From assembly GCA_021158895.1 (NCBI GenBank), contig JAGGSW010000039.1, forward strand, positions 1 through 18,299: DNA of 18,299 nt. Direction: 5' to 3'. The notes beneath the pieces are model-generated. The model saw only the letters and a program-made list of their open reading frames with translations. It was not told the origin of the DNA and made no database searches. The stretch is from Candidatus Odinarchaeota archaeon. Its GTDB lineage: Archaea; Asgardarchaeota; Baldrarchaeia; Baldrarchaeales; DXJG01. The position numbers and the translations under genes are program-made. Shown here one piece after another: positions 1-6,277 of this stretch. Position 1 is the stretch's first letter, and each line of letters opens with the position of its first letter.

Positions 1-508
1 CATCTATTTCGCTCCAGTACTTAAATATTAACTCTTCGAATAAAGATTGTTTTCTTAGGAACATTTTTATGTTTTCATCTAAAATTTCCATTGCGACTTC
101 AGAAACACTTATCTCTTTTTCTGTGGCTAATTTTTCTTCAACTCTTTTTACAAACCAAGCCTGTATTGTACGCAAAACTTCTTGTTCTGTACTTTTGCCA
201 CCTCCCCCCCAAAAACGGGAATTGAAATATTCCTCCAATGCAAGTATGTCTTTTTTAGAAATCTTAGGATCTTTCCCCCTTTCTTTTTCAAATCTTGCTA
301 CAACGCCTTTTAAAGTTTCCTTGGTTAGGTCGTCCAGCTTTGAAATGATTTCTTCGCATTCCTTAGATACAGATGTTGGTATAAAACATTGAAGGTTATT
401 TTTTTCAATATCTTCTAGAAACTTTTCCACGTCCATTTTAAATGGTTGGTCAAATAGCAATGAAAGCGGAATACATGAATCTATGTAAAAATATACTTTG
501 GGCTCCAT
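1..508 (-). CDS. PIN-like domain protein, partial (C-terminus beyond window edge)
   Basis: The minus-strand frame is open from ATG at 508 to the left edge, giving about 169 residues without a stop. The N-terminus reads MEPKVYFYIDSCIPLSLLFD: a hydrophobic strand ending in an aspartate (D10). A second short strand, CFIPTSVSKECEEI (about residues 41-54), follows. This strand-Asp-helix-strand pattern resembles the opening of PIN-like nuclease folds, where that Asp binds the catalytic metal. The rest is charged and helical, with a glycine run (FWGGGGKS, about 99-106) encoded by a C7 tract on the plus strand. The frame stays coding-like on both sides of that tract, so no frameshift is evident. It starts 16 bases after the stop of the 303-residue gene, so the two probably share a transcript. 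PIN membership is an inference from the N-terminus, because the remaining acidic residues cannot be judged in a truncated protein. It could be another metal-dependent nuclease-like fold. Confidence 0.55.
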   Translation of the reverse strand, partial: MEPKVYFYIDSCIPLSLLFDQPFKMDVEKFLEDIEKNNLQCFIPTSVSKECEEIISKLDDLTKETLKGVVARFEKERGKDPKISKKDILALEEYFNSRFWGGGGKSTEQEVLRTIQAWFVKRVEEKLATEKEISVSEVAMEILDENIKMFLRKQSLFEELIFKYWSEID

Positions 509-524
509 TTAACGTCACAGCAAG

Positions 525-1436
525 CTAAGTACTTATATATGTCCTAATTAATTGTGACCATACTTGCTCAGCTTGCTTGCTCGTATTAGGTAAATGTTTT
601 TCAAAAAAGTTTTCCCCTATCTTTGCTCCCTCACGATGAAGGGTTATTCGCAAATCTTTCATAAGTCGTTTAAAGGAGTAAAATAGCAAATTATATGTTT
701 TGGAGTCTACATTTTTAAGTGATAGTCTTTTCGGCTTGAAGAGTTGATTAAGGTCTTTAGAGTTCCAAATGTCGATAAAGAACATTAGTCTGAGATAACT
801 TAGCTTAGCATCGACATACTTTTTAAGTTTGGGTAATAACTCATCAATGTAATTATAAAATAGTTTCTGAGCAATGGTTTTACGAAACCCCCTCTTTGCA
901 TAATATGTCCTTATCTTTAATCTTTTTACTGCATGCTTGAAGAATTCTAGGAAGGCTAACTCCGTTAAAATAAACAAAGCAAGATTGTTAACTAGGGACG
1001 AGGGAAAATCCGTAACGAAATAATAGATATAAATTTTATTTAACGCATTACTAAGAAGTTTCTCCCTTTCATTCGAGAAAGCTAATGTTTTCTCACGATA
1101 ATCTTTGTATTTTTCGAAGTCTTCGGGAGAACTAAAGTATTCGTATGTCGCATCCAGAACCTCTTTAACTGGTTTGTTTTCATTAACTAAATTTACCATG
1201 TATTCATAAATGTGCCTTTCCAATTCAGTTCGCTTAAAGTGTTCAGGAATAGCCAATTCGCGAAGGAGAAACATGCTTAATTCTTCACTCAAGAACTCTT
1301 TAAAGGTAGGTGTTGCTTCACACTTATCTTTTTCTATTTGCCGCTGTAAAAATTTTAGTTGGTAACTATCAACTGCAAATGTACAAAAGCTCTGAGAAAA
1401 TAAATATTCAGAAGAACTAAAATTTTCTGGAAACAT
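525..1436 (-). CDS. Hypothetical helical protein upstream of PIN-like gene
   Basis: This 303-residue protein is not recognised. It is rich in Lys, Glu, Phe, Tyr and Leu and looks almost entirely alpha-helical and soluble. A moderately hydrophobic stretch around residues 138-162 (YIYYFVTDFPSSLVNNLALF and onward) is too broken by polar residues for a clear membrane segment. A basic stretch follows near residues 168-186 (HAVKRLKIRTYYAKRGFRK), which could contact nucleic acid. No P-loop, zinc cluster or catalytic motif is visible. The ATG at 1436 is the first possible start after an in-frame TAG, and a TATA-like box (1505-1516) lies about 70 bases upstream. Its stop is 16 bases before the start of the PIN-like gene, suggesting a two-gene operon and perhaps a nuclease-partner pair. 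That functional link is inference only. Confidence 0.7.
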   Translation of the reverse strand: MFPENFSSSEYLFSQSFCTFAVDSYQLKFLQRQIEKDKCEATPTFKEFLSEELSMFLLRELAIPEHFKRTELERHIYEYMVNLVNENKPVKEVLDATYEYFSSPEDFEKYKDYREKTLAFSNEREKLLSNALNKIYIYYFVTDFPSSLVNNLALFILTELAFLEFFKHAVKRLKIRTYYAKRGFRKTIAQKLFYNYIDELLPKLKKYVDAKLSYLRLMFFIDIWNSKDLNQLFKPKRLSLKNVDSKTYNLLFYSFKRLMKDLRITLHREGAKIGENFFEKHLPNTSKQAEQVWSQLIRTYIST

Positions 1437-1504
1437 TCTAAACTAACCCCACAACTACTCATCTTTTTCACCGAATAAGTCACTCATATATCTTTTGTTG
1501 TAAG

Positions 1505-1516
1505 GTATATATAAAC
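1505..1516. promoter_or_regulatory. Near-palindromic TATA box, possibly bidirectional
   Basis: GTATATATAAAC reads as a good archaeal TATA element on either strand. On minus it sits about 70 bases before the ATG of the 303-residue gene, giving a leader of about 45 bases. On plus it sits about 30 bases before the GTG at 1542, the spacing expected for a leaderless transcript. No mapped transcript start is available. Confidence 0.45.
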
Positions 1517-1541
1517 ATTATATAGAGAAGCTAGAAAGATT

Positions 1542-1661
1542 GTGAAAAGAGATGAAATCGTCGACATAATCAAATAAGCTAACAAAGAGAATATTATATC
1601 AGAATTTGACTACGTAATATCTCTTCTAAAATATTTAGATATCAACATAAATCACGGCTAA
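1542..1661 (+). pseudogene. Small reading frame interrupted by one stop, probable decayed gene
   Basis: Reading from GTG at 1542 gives VKRDEIVDIIK, a TAA stop at 1575-1577, then ANKENIISEFDYVISLLKYL and a short tail in the same frame, ending at TAA 1659-1661. Both halves have the amphipathic, charged composition of real protein. Joined by a Lys (TAA from AAA is one substitution) they would make a helical polypeptide of about 39 residues. The TATA-like element at 1505-1516 is correctly spaced for leaderless transcription. The product is not recognised. It may be a remnant of a longer gene, a recently inactivated small gene, or chance. Confidence 0.3.
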
Positions 1662-1763
1662 AATAGCACGTGAGAAGATAAGCTTATTAATTAACAAGGC
1701 TTAATGTTACTTCGACTGATATGTAACGAAGGAAATGATGTGTAATGAAATTTGCAACCATAT

Positions 1764-1827
1764 GATGGGTGATGATGACCCATTGCAGTACTGACGAGTG
1801 GATGTGGACGATGGGCGGTCTGAACCA
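1764..1827 (+). ncRNA. C/D box guide sRNA, D guide predicted for 16S rRNA C1402
   Basis: The boxes occur in order: C (GTGATGA at 1769-1775 or ATGATGA at 1772-1778), D' (CTGA 1791-1794), degenerate C' (ATGTGGA 1802-1808) and D (CTGA 1820-1823). TGG before the C box and CCA just after the D box can close the terminal stem. The D guide, CGATGGGCGGT (1809-1819), pairs with the 16S segment ACCGCCCGUCG using one G-U pair. Counting five bases upstream of the D box places the 2'-O-methylation on C1402 (E. coli numbering), a decoding-centre nucleotide that carries this methyl group in bacteria. The D' guide (CCCATTGCAGTA, 1779-1790) would act on the G of UACUGCAAUGGG, for which I cannot name a target. 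A competing hairpin, ATGGGT/ACCCAT (1765-1770 with 1778-1783), overlaps the C box. Exact ends are estimates and no clear promoter is seen. Confidence 0.75.
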
Positions 1828-1921
1828 AAATTCTACTCAATAAATACCCAGAAAATACATCTATGCGTTTTTGGAGTAAGCGACTTAATAATATTGTGTG
1901 TAAAATTGTTAGGATCCTAAT

Positions 1922-2296
1922 TTAATCTGTTAAAAGAGCCGCTATTTTTTGGGCTGTTTGTCTCATTGTAAGAAAAATTAGTCCCAAATTCGATGAATGT
2001 TTAGCTAAAACTGTTAATATAGCGTTTTGACCTACAGTTGTCATTATTATATATCCCTTCTCCCCCTCAATTAATATTTTTACAAGTTTTCCTTTCTGAA
2101 GTTCTTGTAGAGCTTTTTCTCCCACACTAAGTACAGCAGCTGTCATCGCTGCAACAACATCATCGTTTACCCCCGCTGGCATTGCAGAGACTATTGGAAG
2201 ACCTTGAAGAGATACTATGGCGCTGGCTTCGATCCCCGGTGTATTTATTTCTAAAAGTTGAAGTATTTGTTTTATTTGCCCCACTTTACTCGACAT
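1922..2296 (-). CDS. Roadblock/LC7 domain protein
   Basis: This 124-residue protein consists of one Roadblock/LC7 (MglB-like) domain. An N-terminal helix (residues 3-17, KVGQIKQILQLLEINT) is followed by the typical strand with GLPI (ASAIVSLQGLPIVSAMP, about 25-41). A long small-residue helix comes next (DDVVAAMTAAVLSVGEKALQ), then paired strands (KLVKILIEGEKGYIIMTTVG, about 70-89) and the hydrophobic strand NAILTVLAKHSSNLGLIFL. Family members dimerise and act as regulators or GTPase-activating partners of small Ras/Arf-like GTPases in archaea and bacteria. No GTPase gene is adjacent, so its partner is unknown. The gene is divergent from methionine aminopeptidase. ATG at 2296 follows a weak TATA-like stretch near 2330-2340. 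Length and domain are complete. Confidence 0.85.
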   Translation of the reverse strand: MSSKVGQIKQILQLLEINTPGIEASAIVSLQGLPIVSAMPAGVNDDVVAAMTAAVLSVGEKALQELQKGKLVKILIEGEKGYIIMTTVGQNAILTVLAKHSSNLGLIFLTMRQTAQKIAALLTD

Positions 2297-2452
2297 AATA
2301 CTCGCCCCGTATTTAATTCTAAAATTGTGTAGTATATGTAAAAAGATTTTGCTATGGATGATAGTGTATTAAACAAATACTATTCATAAACTTTTTATAC
2401 GTCTCCTAATACCGTAGTTTCAAAGCCTAACGATTATTCGCTTTAGGTTGAG

Positions 2453-2469
2453 TATAAAAGGTTTATACC
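2453..2469 (+). promoter_or_regulatory. TATA box region for the map-epimerase operon
   Basis: TATAAAA at 2453-2459 would start transcription near 2482, seven bases before the ATG. The adjacent TTTATACC (2462-2469) would make the transcript exactly leaderless. No Shine-Dalgarno site precedes the ATG at 2489, which agrees with leaderless or near-leaderless initiation. Confidence 0.5.
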
Positions 2470-2488
2470 TATTGTTTTACAATCGTTT

Positions 2489-3454
2489 ATGACTTTGAAG
2501 AGAGTGAGGAAAGTGGCTGAAACAAAGGAGAGAGAAGAAGAGATCGAGGAACAGGAGAAAATTGAAAAGTACCGTAAGGCTGGGCAGATAGCAGCCAGAA
2601 TACGAAAAGAACTCAATAAACTTGTTAAGGTTGGAACACCTGTAATTGAAATTTGTAATCGCGTGGAAAACCTTATAAAAGAACTTGGTGGTAACCCAGC
2701 TTTTCCGTGTAACGTGTCTATAAATAATATTGCTGCCCATTATACGTCCCCACCTAATGATAAAACTGTTCTTGAAGATAACAGTATTGTTAAGGTTGAT
2801 TTTGGTGTGCATATAGATGGGTTTATAGCTGATACAGCGATTACGTTTGACTTGAACTCTGGCTTTGAAAAACTTAAAGAAGCTGCAGAGGAAGCTCTTA
2901 GGGTTGCTATCGAGAATATTAAGGCTGGAGTTAAGACAAATGAAATTGGTAAGTTAATTCACGAAAAGATAAGGGAACATGGTTATAAACCAATTAGAGA
3001 CCTTTCAGGACACTTATTGGATGAATACTCTCTTCATGGTGCAAAAATTATTCCAAATATTGCATTGCCGCACGGAGAAACTATAGAGGTTGGAGAAGTT
3101 TACGCTGTTGAGACTTTCGCATCTACAGGATCTGGAACCGTTCATGAAAAACCTTATGCTTATATTTATCGTGTATTGCCGGTGAGAATACCTGTAAGAT
3201 TATTAAGTTCTAGGAAGCTTTTAAAAATTGCTAGTGAAAGATTTAAGGGTTTACCTTTCGCTGAACGATGGTTAGTTAAAGAAATTCCTGCGATAAAACT
3301 TGCAATAAGAGAATTAACGAATAAGGGCATTCTTTACGAATACCATGTCCTTGCAGATGAAAGAGAAAGTATGGTTGCGCAAGCAGAACATACAATAATC
3401 GTGACTGAAGATGGGTGTGAAGTTATAACATCGACAAAAGGGGAAGAGCCATGA
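2489..3454 (+). CDS. map: Methionine aminopeptidase, type II
   Basis: This enzyme removes the initiator methionine from nascent proteins in the cytosol. All expected active-site residues are present in order: His84 (AHYTSP), metal ligands Asp104 and Asp115 (VDFGVHIDGFIADTA), His175 (SGHLLDEY), His183 (SLHG), Glu208 (VETFASTGSG) and Glu300 (AQAEHTIIV). They align at a constant offset of about +22 with what I recall of the Pyrococcus furiosus enzyme (that enzyme's Glu187 would be offset +21). A helical insertion between His183 and Glu300 marks the type II class. The protein has 321 residues, with an extra, highly charged N-terminal helix of about 22 residues (ETKEREEEIEEQEKIEKYRK). ATG at 2489 was chosen because no later ATG precedes the conserved domain and a TATA box is correctly placed. 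The stop overlaps the next start as ATGA, so the genes are translationally coupled. Confidence 0.95.
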   Translation: MTLKRVRKVAETKEREEEIEEQEKIEKYRKAGQIAARIRKELNKLVKVGTPVIEICNRVENLIKELGGNPAFPCNVSINNIAAHYTSPPNDKTVLEDNSIVKVDFGVHIDGFIADTAITFDLNSGFEKLKEAAEEALRVAIENIKAGVKTNEIGKLIHEKIREHGYKPIRDLSGHLLDEYSLHGAKIIPNIALPHGETIEVGEVYAVETFASTGSGTVHEKPYAYIYRVLPVRIPVRLLSSRKLLKIASERFKGLPFAERWLVKEIPAIKLAIRELTNKGILYEYHVLADERESMVAQAEHTIIVTEDGCEVITSTKGEEP

Positions 3455-4416
3455 AGATAACAGAGCGGAGAATTCTAATCACAGGTGGCGCCGGGTTCAT
3501 CGGAAGTCATATAGTCGACGAGTTAATTAAACGAAAAAATGAGCTAATTGTTTTAGATAATCTATCTTCTTCGGACATAAAGAATATTAGGACTCATCTA
3601 TCGAAAGACAACTTTAAATTTGTAAAGGGCGACATAAGAAACTTTGATTTACTTAATTCGCTACTTAAAGATGTAGATGTAGTTTTTCATTATGCTGCTA
3701 ACCCTGATGTTCGATTAAGTGTTAAAAAACCTGAGATAGATTTTGAAATAAATGTTAGAGGCACTTTTAATGTGCTTGAGGCTATGCGTCTTAACGATGT
3801 TAAAAACATGATTTTTGCTTCGAGTGGAGGAACTTTATACGGGGAAGCTGACGTGATTCCGACGCCGGAGAGTTATCCTCCAAGACCAATAAGCGTTTAT
3901 GGCGCGTCTAAAGCAGCCTGTGAAGCTTATATTTCGGCTTATTGTGGTTTTTACGGGTTAAACGCTATATCGCTCAGATATGCAAATATTATTGGGCCTA
4001 GGTCGAATCATGGCGTTATTTACGACTTTTTTATGAAGCTTAAAAGAAATCCTCATGAGCTTGAGATTTTAGGTAATGGGAGGCAAAAAAAGTCTTATCT
4101 TTACATTTCAGATTGCGTTAAGGCAAGCATATTGGCTGTTGAAAGACATCAAAAGGGTTTTGATGTTTTTAACATTGGGGCTGATGATTGGATAACTGTT
4201 AATGAAATAGCTAAGATTGTTATTGAAAGATTGGGGCTAAAAAATGTAAAAATTAAATATACTGGTGGAGATCGAGGTTGGCCTGGTGACGTTCCTTTAA
4301 TGTTACTTGACATATCTAGGATAAAGGCGTTAGGTTGGAAGCCAGAAGTTCCCATAAGGGAAGGAATAGCTTTATATGTTGACTGGCTTAAAAAAGAGTA
4401 TGGATACAATCTTTAA
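3451..4416 (+). CDS. NAD-dependent sugar epimerase/dehydratase, UDP-glucose 4-epimerase-like
   Basis: This is an extended short-chain dehydrogenase of 321 residues. The NAD-binding Rossmann motif TGGAGFIGSH covers residues 11-20, and Asp36 (VLDNLS) is placed to bind the adenine ribose. The catalytic Ser/Thr region is FASSGGTLYG (122-131), and the YxxxK pair is Tyr150 and Lys154 (YGASK). The C-terminal substrate lobe contains the family signatures ALRYANIIGPR-like (SLRYANIIGPRSNHGV) and SYLYISDCV. Such enzymes interconvert nucleotide sugars (for example UDP-Glc/UDP-Gal) for glycans, archaeal lipids or protein glycosylation. The exact substrate cannot be read from sequence, so no gene symbol is given. 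It starts inside the stop of map (ATGA, 4-base overlap). Oligo-T tracts at 4442-4450 and 4521-4529 may end the transcript. Confidence 0.9.
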   Translation: MKITERRILITGGAGFIGSHIVDELIKRKNELIVLDNLSSSDIKNIRTHLSKDNFKFVKGDIRNFDLLNSLLKDVDVVFHYAANPDVRLSVKKPEIDFEINVRGTFNVLEAMRLNDVKNMIFASSGGTLYGEADVIPTPESYPPRPISVYGASKAACEAYISAYCGFYGLNAISLRYANIIGPRSNHGVIYDFFMKLKRNPHELEILGNGRQKKSYLYISDCVKASILAVERHQKGFDVFNIGADDWITVNEIAKIVIERLGLKNVKIKYTGGDRGWPGDVPLMLLDISRIKALGWKPEVPIREGIALYVDWLKKEYGYNL

Positions 4417-4441
4417 TATTTCAGAAATTCAACGTAATGGG

Positions 4442-4450
4442 TTTGTTTTT
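4442..4450 (+). terminator. Possible oligo-T terminator of the map-epimerase operon
   Basis: TTTGTTTTT lies 26 bases after the epimerase stop. Archaeal RNA polymerase can terminate on such T tracts without a hairpin. A second tract, TTGTTTTTT, lies at 4521-4529. Confidence 0.35.
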
Positions 4451-4659
4451 ATAATAGTGAATTCTGATCTATAGGTTTGTACAGTTTCTTGTTATGCTCC
4501 GTAAAGTTTTTAAATGAAACTTGTTTTTTGCTTAAAAATTTAACGGTAATCTTAAATAATGAACGACATAGGAATTCTTTCAGTCACGTCTCTAAAAGTG
4601 TAGCCGAGTTATAACACTGTGATATGTCTTATGATTTCAAAATTTACTTGTTAAGATTT

Positions 4660-4667
4660 GGAGGGAT
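4660..4667 (+). promoter_or_regulatory. Shine-Dalgarno site fixing the GTG start of tfb
   Basis: GGAGGGAT lies three bases before GTG 4671 and is the only strong ribosome site near the TFB N-terminus. It supports the GTG rather than a downstream codon. Confidence 0.6.
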
Positions 4668-4670
4668 ATT

Positions 4671-5621
4671 GTGGCTAAAAAAGATGCTAAAAAATTTGCG
4701 CGAGAATTTTTTGAAACAGTTGACTTATGCCCGGAGTGCGGTAGTCGAGAACTGTTTTTGGATTCAACTCGAGGAGAGTTAATATGCGCACGGTGTGGAC
4801 TAGTTGTTAGGGAACACATAGTGGATCCTGGGCCTGAATGGAGGGCATTTACAGCGGAGGAAAGGGAGAAACGTGCAAGAACTGGAGGACCTATGACACC
4901 GACCATACATGATAAGGGATTGTCCACGGTAATTGATTGGCGTGATAGAGATGCCCTTGGGAGAAAATTGAGTCCTGTAAGAAGAGCTCAAATATACAGA
5001 TTAAGGAAATGGCAAATAAGAACGAGAGTCCATAACAGTATAGACCGTAACCTTACTTTTGCTTTGGCTGAACTTGATCGATTAACGTCACAACTTCAAT
5101 TACCCAAGCCGGTTAAAGATGAAGCTGCATTACTATATAGAGGGGCTGTTATAGGGGGCATGATTAGGGGTCGCAGTATCGAAGCTATGATTGCTGCAAG
5201 TGTTTATGCTGCATGTAGGTTACATGGAGTACCTAGAACTTTAGATGAGATCAGTAAGGAAAGTAGAGTAAACAAAAAAGAGCTGGGGCGATGTTATCGG
5301 TTGTTACTGCGTAGATTGGATGTAAATGTTCCGGGTTGTGATCCAGTAGTTTTTGTCGGTAGATTCGGCGAGGAATTAAACTTATCTGGCAAAGTTTTGA
5401 GATTGGCCATAGATATTGTAAGGCGTGCTCGTGAGCTTGGGTTAACTGCTGGTAAGGATCCTACGGGCCTAGCAGCGGCAGCAATATACATTGCTGGAAT
5501 TGTTGAGGGAGAAAGAAGAACGCAACGAGAAATAGCAGAGATAGCTCATGTAACAGAAGTAACGGTGCGTAACAGATACAAAGAATTGATAAAACAACTT
5601 GACATAAAAATAGAACCATAA
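4671..5621 (+). CDS. tfb: Transcription initiation factor IIB (TFB)
   Basis: TFB binds the TBP-TATA complex and recruits RNA polymerase, setting the start site. The 316-residue protein is complete. It has an N-terminal zinc ribbon with Cys20, Cys23, Cys39 and Cys42 (CPECG...CARCG). The B-reader/linker region follows (PGPEWRAFTAEE, about 53-64, and TIHDKGLSTVIDW), then two cyclin-fold repeats. The first spans roughly residues 120-205 (IDRNLTFALAELDRLTSQL through LLRRLDV) and the second roughly 215-310. A helix-turn-helix lies at the end (QREIAEIAHVTEVTVRNRYK), which contacts the B recognition element. GTG start at 4671 with SD GGAGGGAT. The upstream gap (4417-4670) carries TATA-like stretches at about 4531-4543 and 4610-4618 and a 14-codon ATG frame at 4559-4603. 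TFB converges on the aIF1 gene. Confidence 0.97.
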   Translation: MAKKDAKKFAREFFETVDLCPECGSRELFLDSTRGELICARCGLVVREHIVDPGPEWRAFTAEEREKRARTGGPMTPTIHDKGLSTVIDWRDRDALGRKLSPVRRAQIYRLRKWQIRTRVHNSIDRNLTFALAELDRLTSQLQLPKPVKDEAALLYRGAVIGGMIRGRSIEAMIAASVYAACRLHGVPRTLDEISKESRVNKKELGRCYRLLLRRLDVNVPGCDPVVFVGRFGEELNLSGKVLRLAIDIVRRARELGLTAGKDPTGLAAAAIYIAGIVEGERRTQREIAEIAHVTEVTVRNRYKELIKQLDIKIEP

Positions 5622-5759
5622 ATCCTAATTCTATCTTTATTTATTTATGGATTATCAAATGATTACGAACATTATTTGGAAAATAAACTATAATATGAGA
5701 CATATAAATTTAGGATAAAGTGGGAAATCATTGTTTGGAGGATAAATAGGTTTAGTGGC

Positions 5760-6071
5760 CTAGGTAATGTCTATGTTGTCTTCTGAAAATCCTTCTTGAA
5801 TAAGTAGTGCTTTTACTCTTTCTCTATGATCTCCTTGTAGTTCTATTTTTCCGTTTTTGGCTGTTCCGCCACATGCGAGTTTATGTTTTAACTTTGTAGC
5901 AAGTTGGTGAAGATTCACGTCTTTTTCATCTATTCCTTCTATTATTGTTACTTCTCTTCCCCACTTTCTTTTTTCCACGCGAATTTTTATTCTTTGTTCT
6001 TCTTTAGCTATTACTTCACATTGGCAGATATCTTTTGGCAAACCACAGATCGGACATCTTTCTAAGGATAT
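5760..6071 (-). CDS. Translation initiation factor aIF1 (SUI1 family), apparent AUA start
   Basis: aIF1 is the archaeal counterpart of eIF1. It binds the small ribosomal subunit near the P site and enforces correct start-codon selection. The SUI1 core is complete, with [33 protein letters not shown] and GFSEDNI. Reading upstream in frame gives a zinc-knuckle start typical of archaeal members, [14 protein letters not shown], encoded from 6059. No ATG, GTG or TTG lies in frame between the upstream TAA and those codons. The first TTG (6041) falls inside the knuckle and would delete two cysteines. A strong Shine-Dalgarno site, GGAGG at 6085-6081, sits nine bases before ATA at 6071-6069, giving (M)SLERCPICG and 103 residues. 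I therefore choose the ATA, an unusual start. Alternatives are a sequencing error at that codon or use of TTG 6041 with loss of the knuckle. The gene stands alone between two plus-strand genes. Confidence 0.85.
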   Translation of the reverse strand: MSLERCPICGLPKDICQCEVIAKEEQRIKIRVEKRKWGREVTIIEGIDEKDVNLHQLATKLKHKLACGGTAKNGKIELQGDHRERVKALLIQEGFSEDNIDIT

Positions 6072-6080
6072 GTTTTTGCG

Positions 6081-6086
6081 CCTCCT
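6081..6086 (-). promoter_or_regulatory. Shine-Dalgarno site upstream of the aIF1 ATA start
   Basis: AGGAGG (minus strand 6086-6081) matches the archaeal anti-SD core. It lies nine bases from ATA 6071, 23 from an out-of-frame ATG at 6057 and 39 from TTG 6041. Its position argues that initiation occurs at or very near the ATA. Confidence 0.6.
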
Positions 6087-6277
6087 TTCCTTTATATGTT
6101 CCTTTAACTTGTGGGTTATTTATCTTTAATGCAATATTTATTTTTTATTAATTGGTGAGTGAATCATTTACGTATATTGTCTTGTTGGATGGTATTATTC
6201 TTAAATTTCTTAATTAATATTTTGAATATGTAGACCCGTTCATAACCGGATGACTCTTAAGGTCTGGAAGGAGTTCT

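Noticed and set aside
69..392. Plus-strand open frame of 107 codons
   Set aside because: It lies opposite the PIN-like gene, has serine- and phenylalanine-rich antisense composition, no SD site and no family resemblance.
2477..2812. Minus-strand open frame of 111 codons over the start of map
   Set aside because: It is antisense to the strongly conserved methionine aminopeptidase and has no recognisable domain.
6017..6057. ATG at 6057 (minus) as the aIF1 start
   Set aside because: It is out of frame with the SUI1 domain and ends after 13 codons at a TGA.
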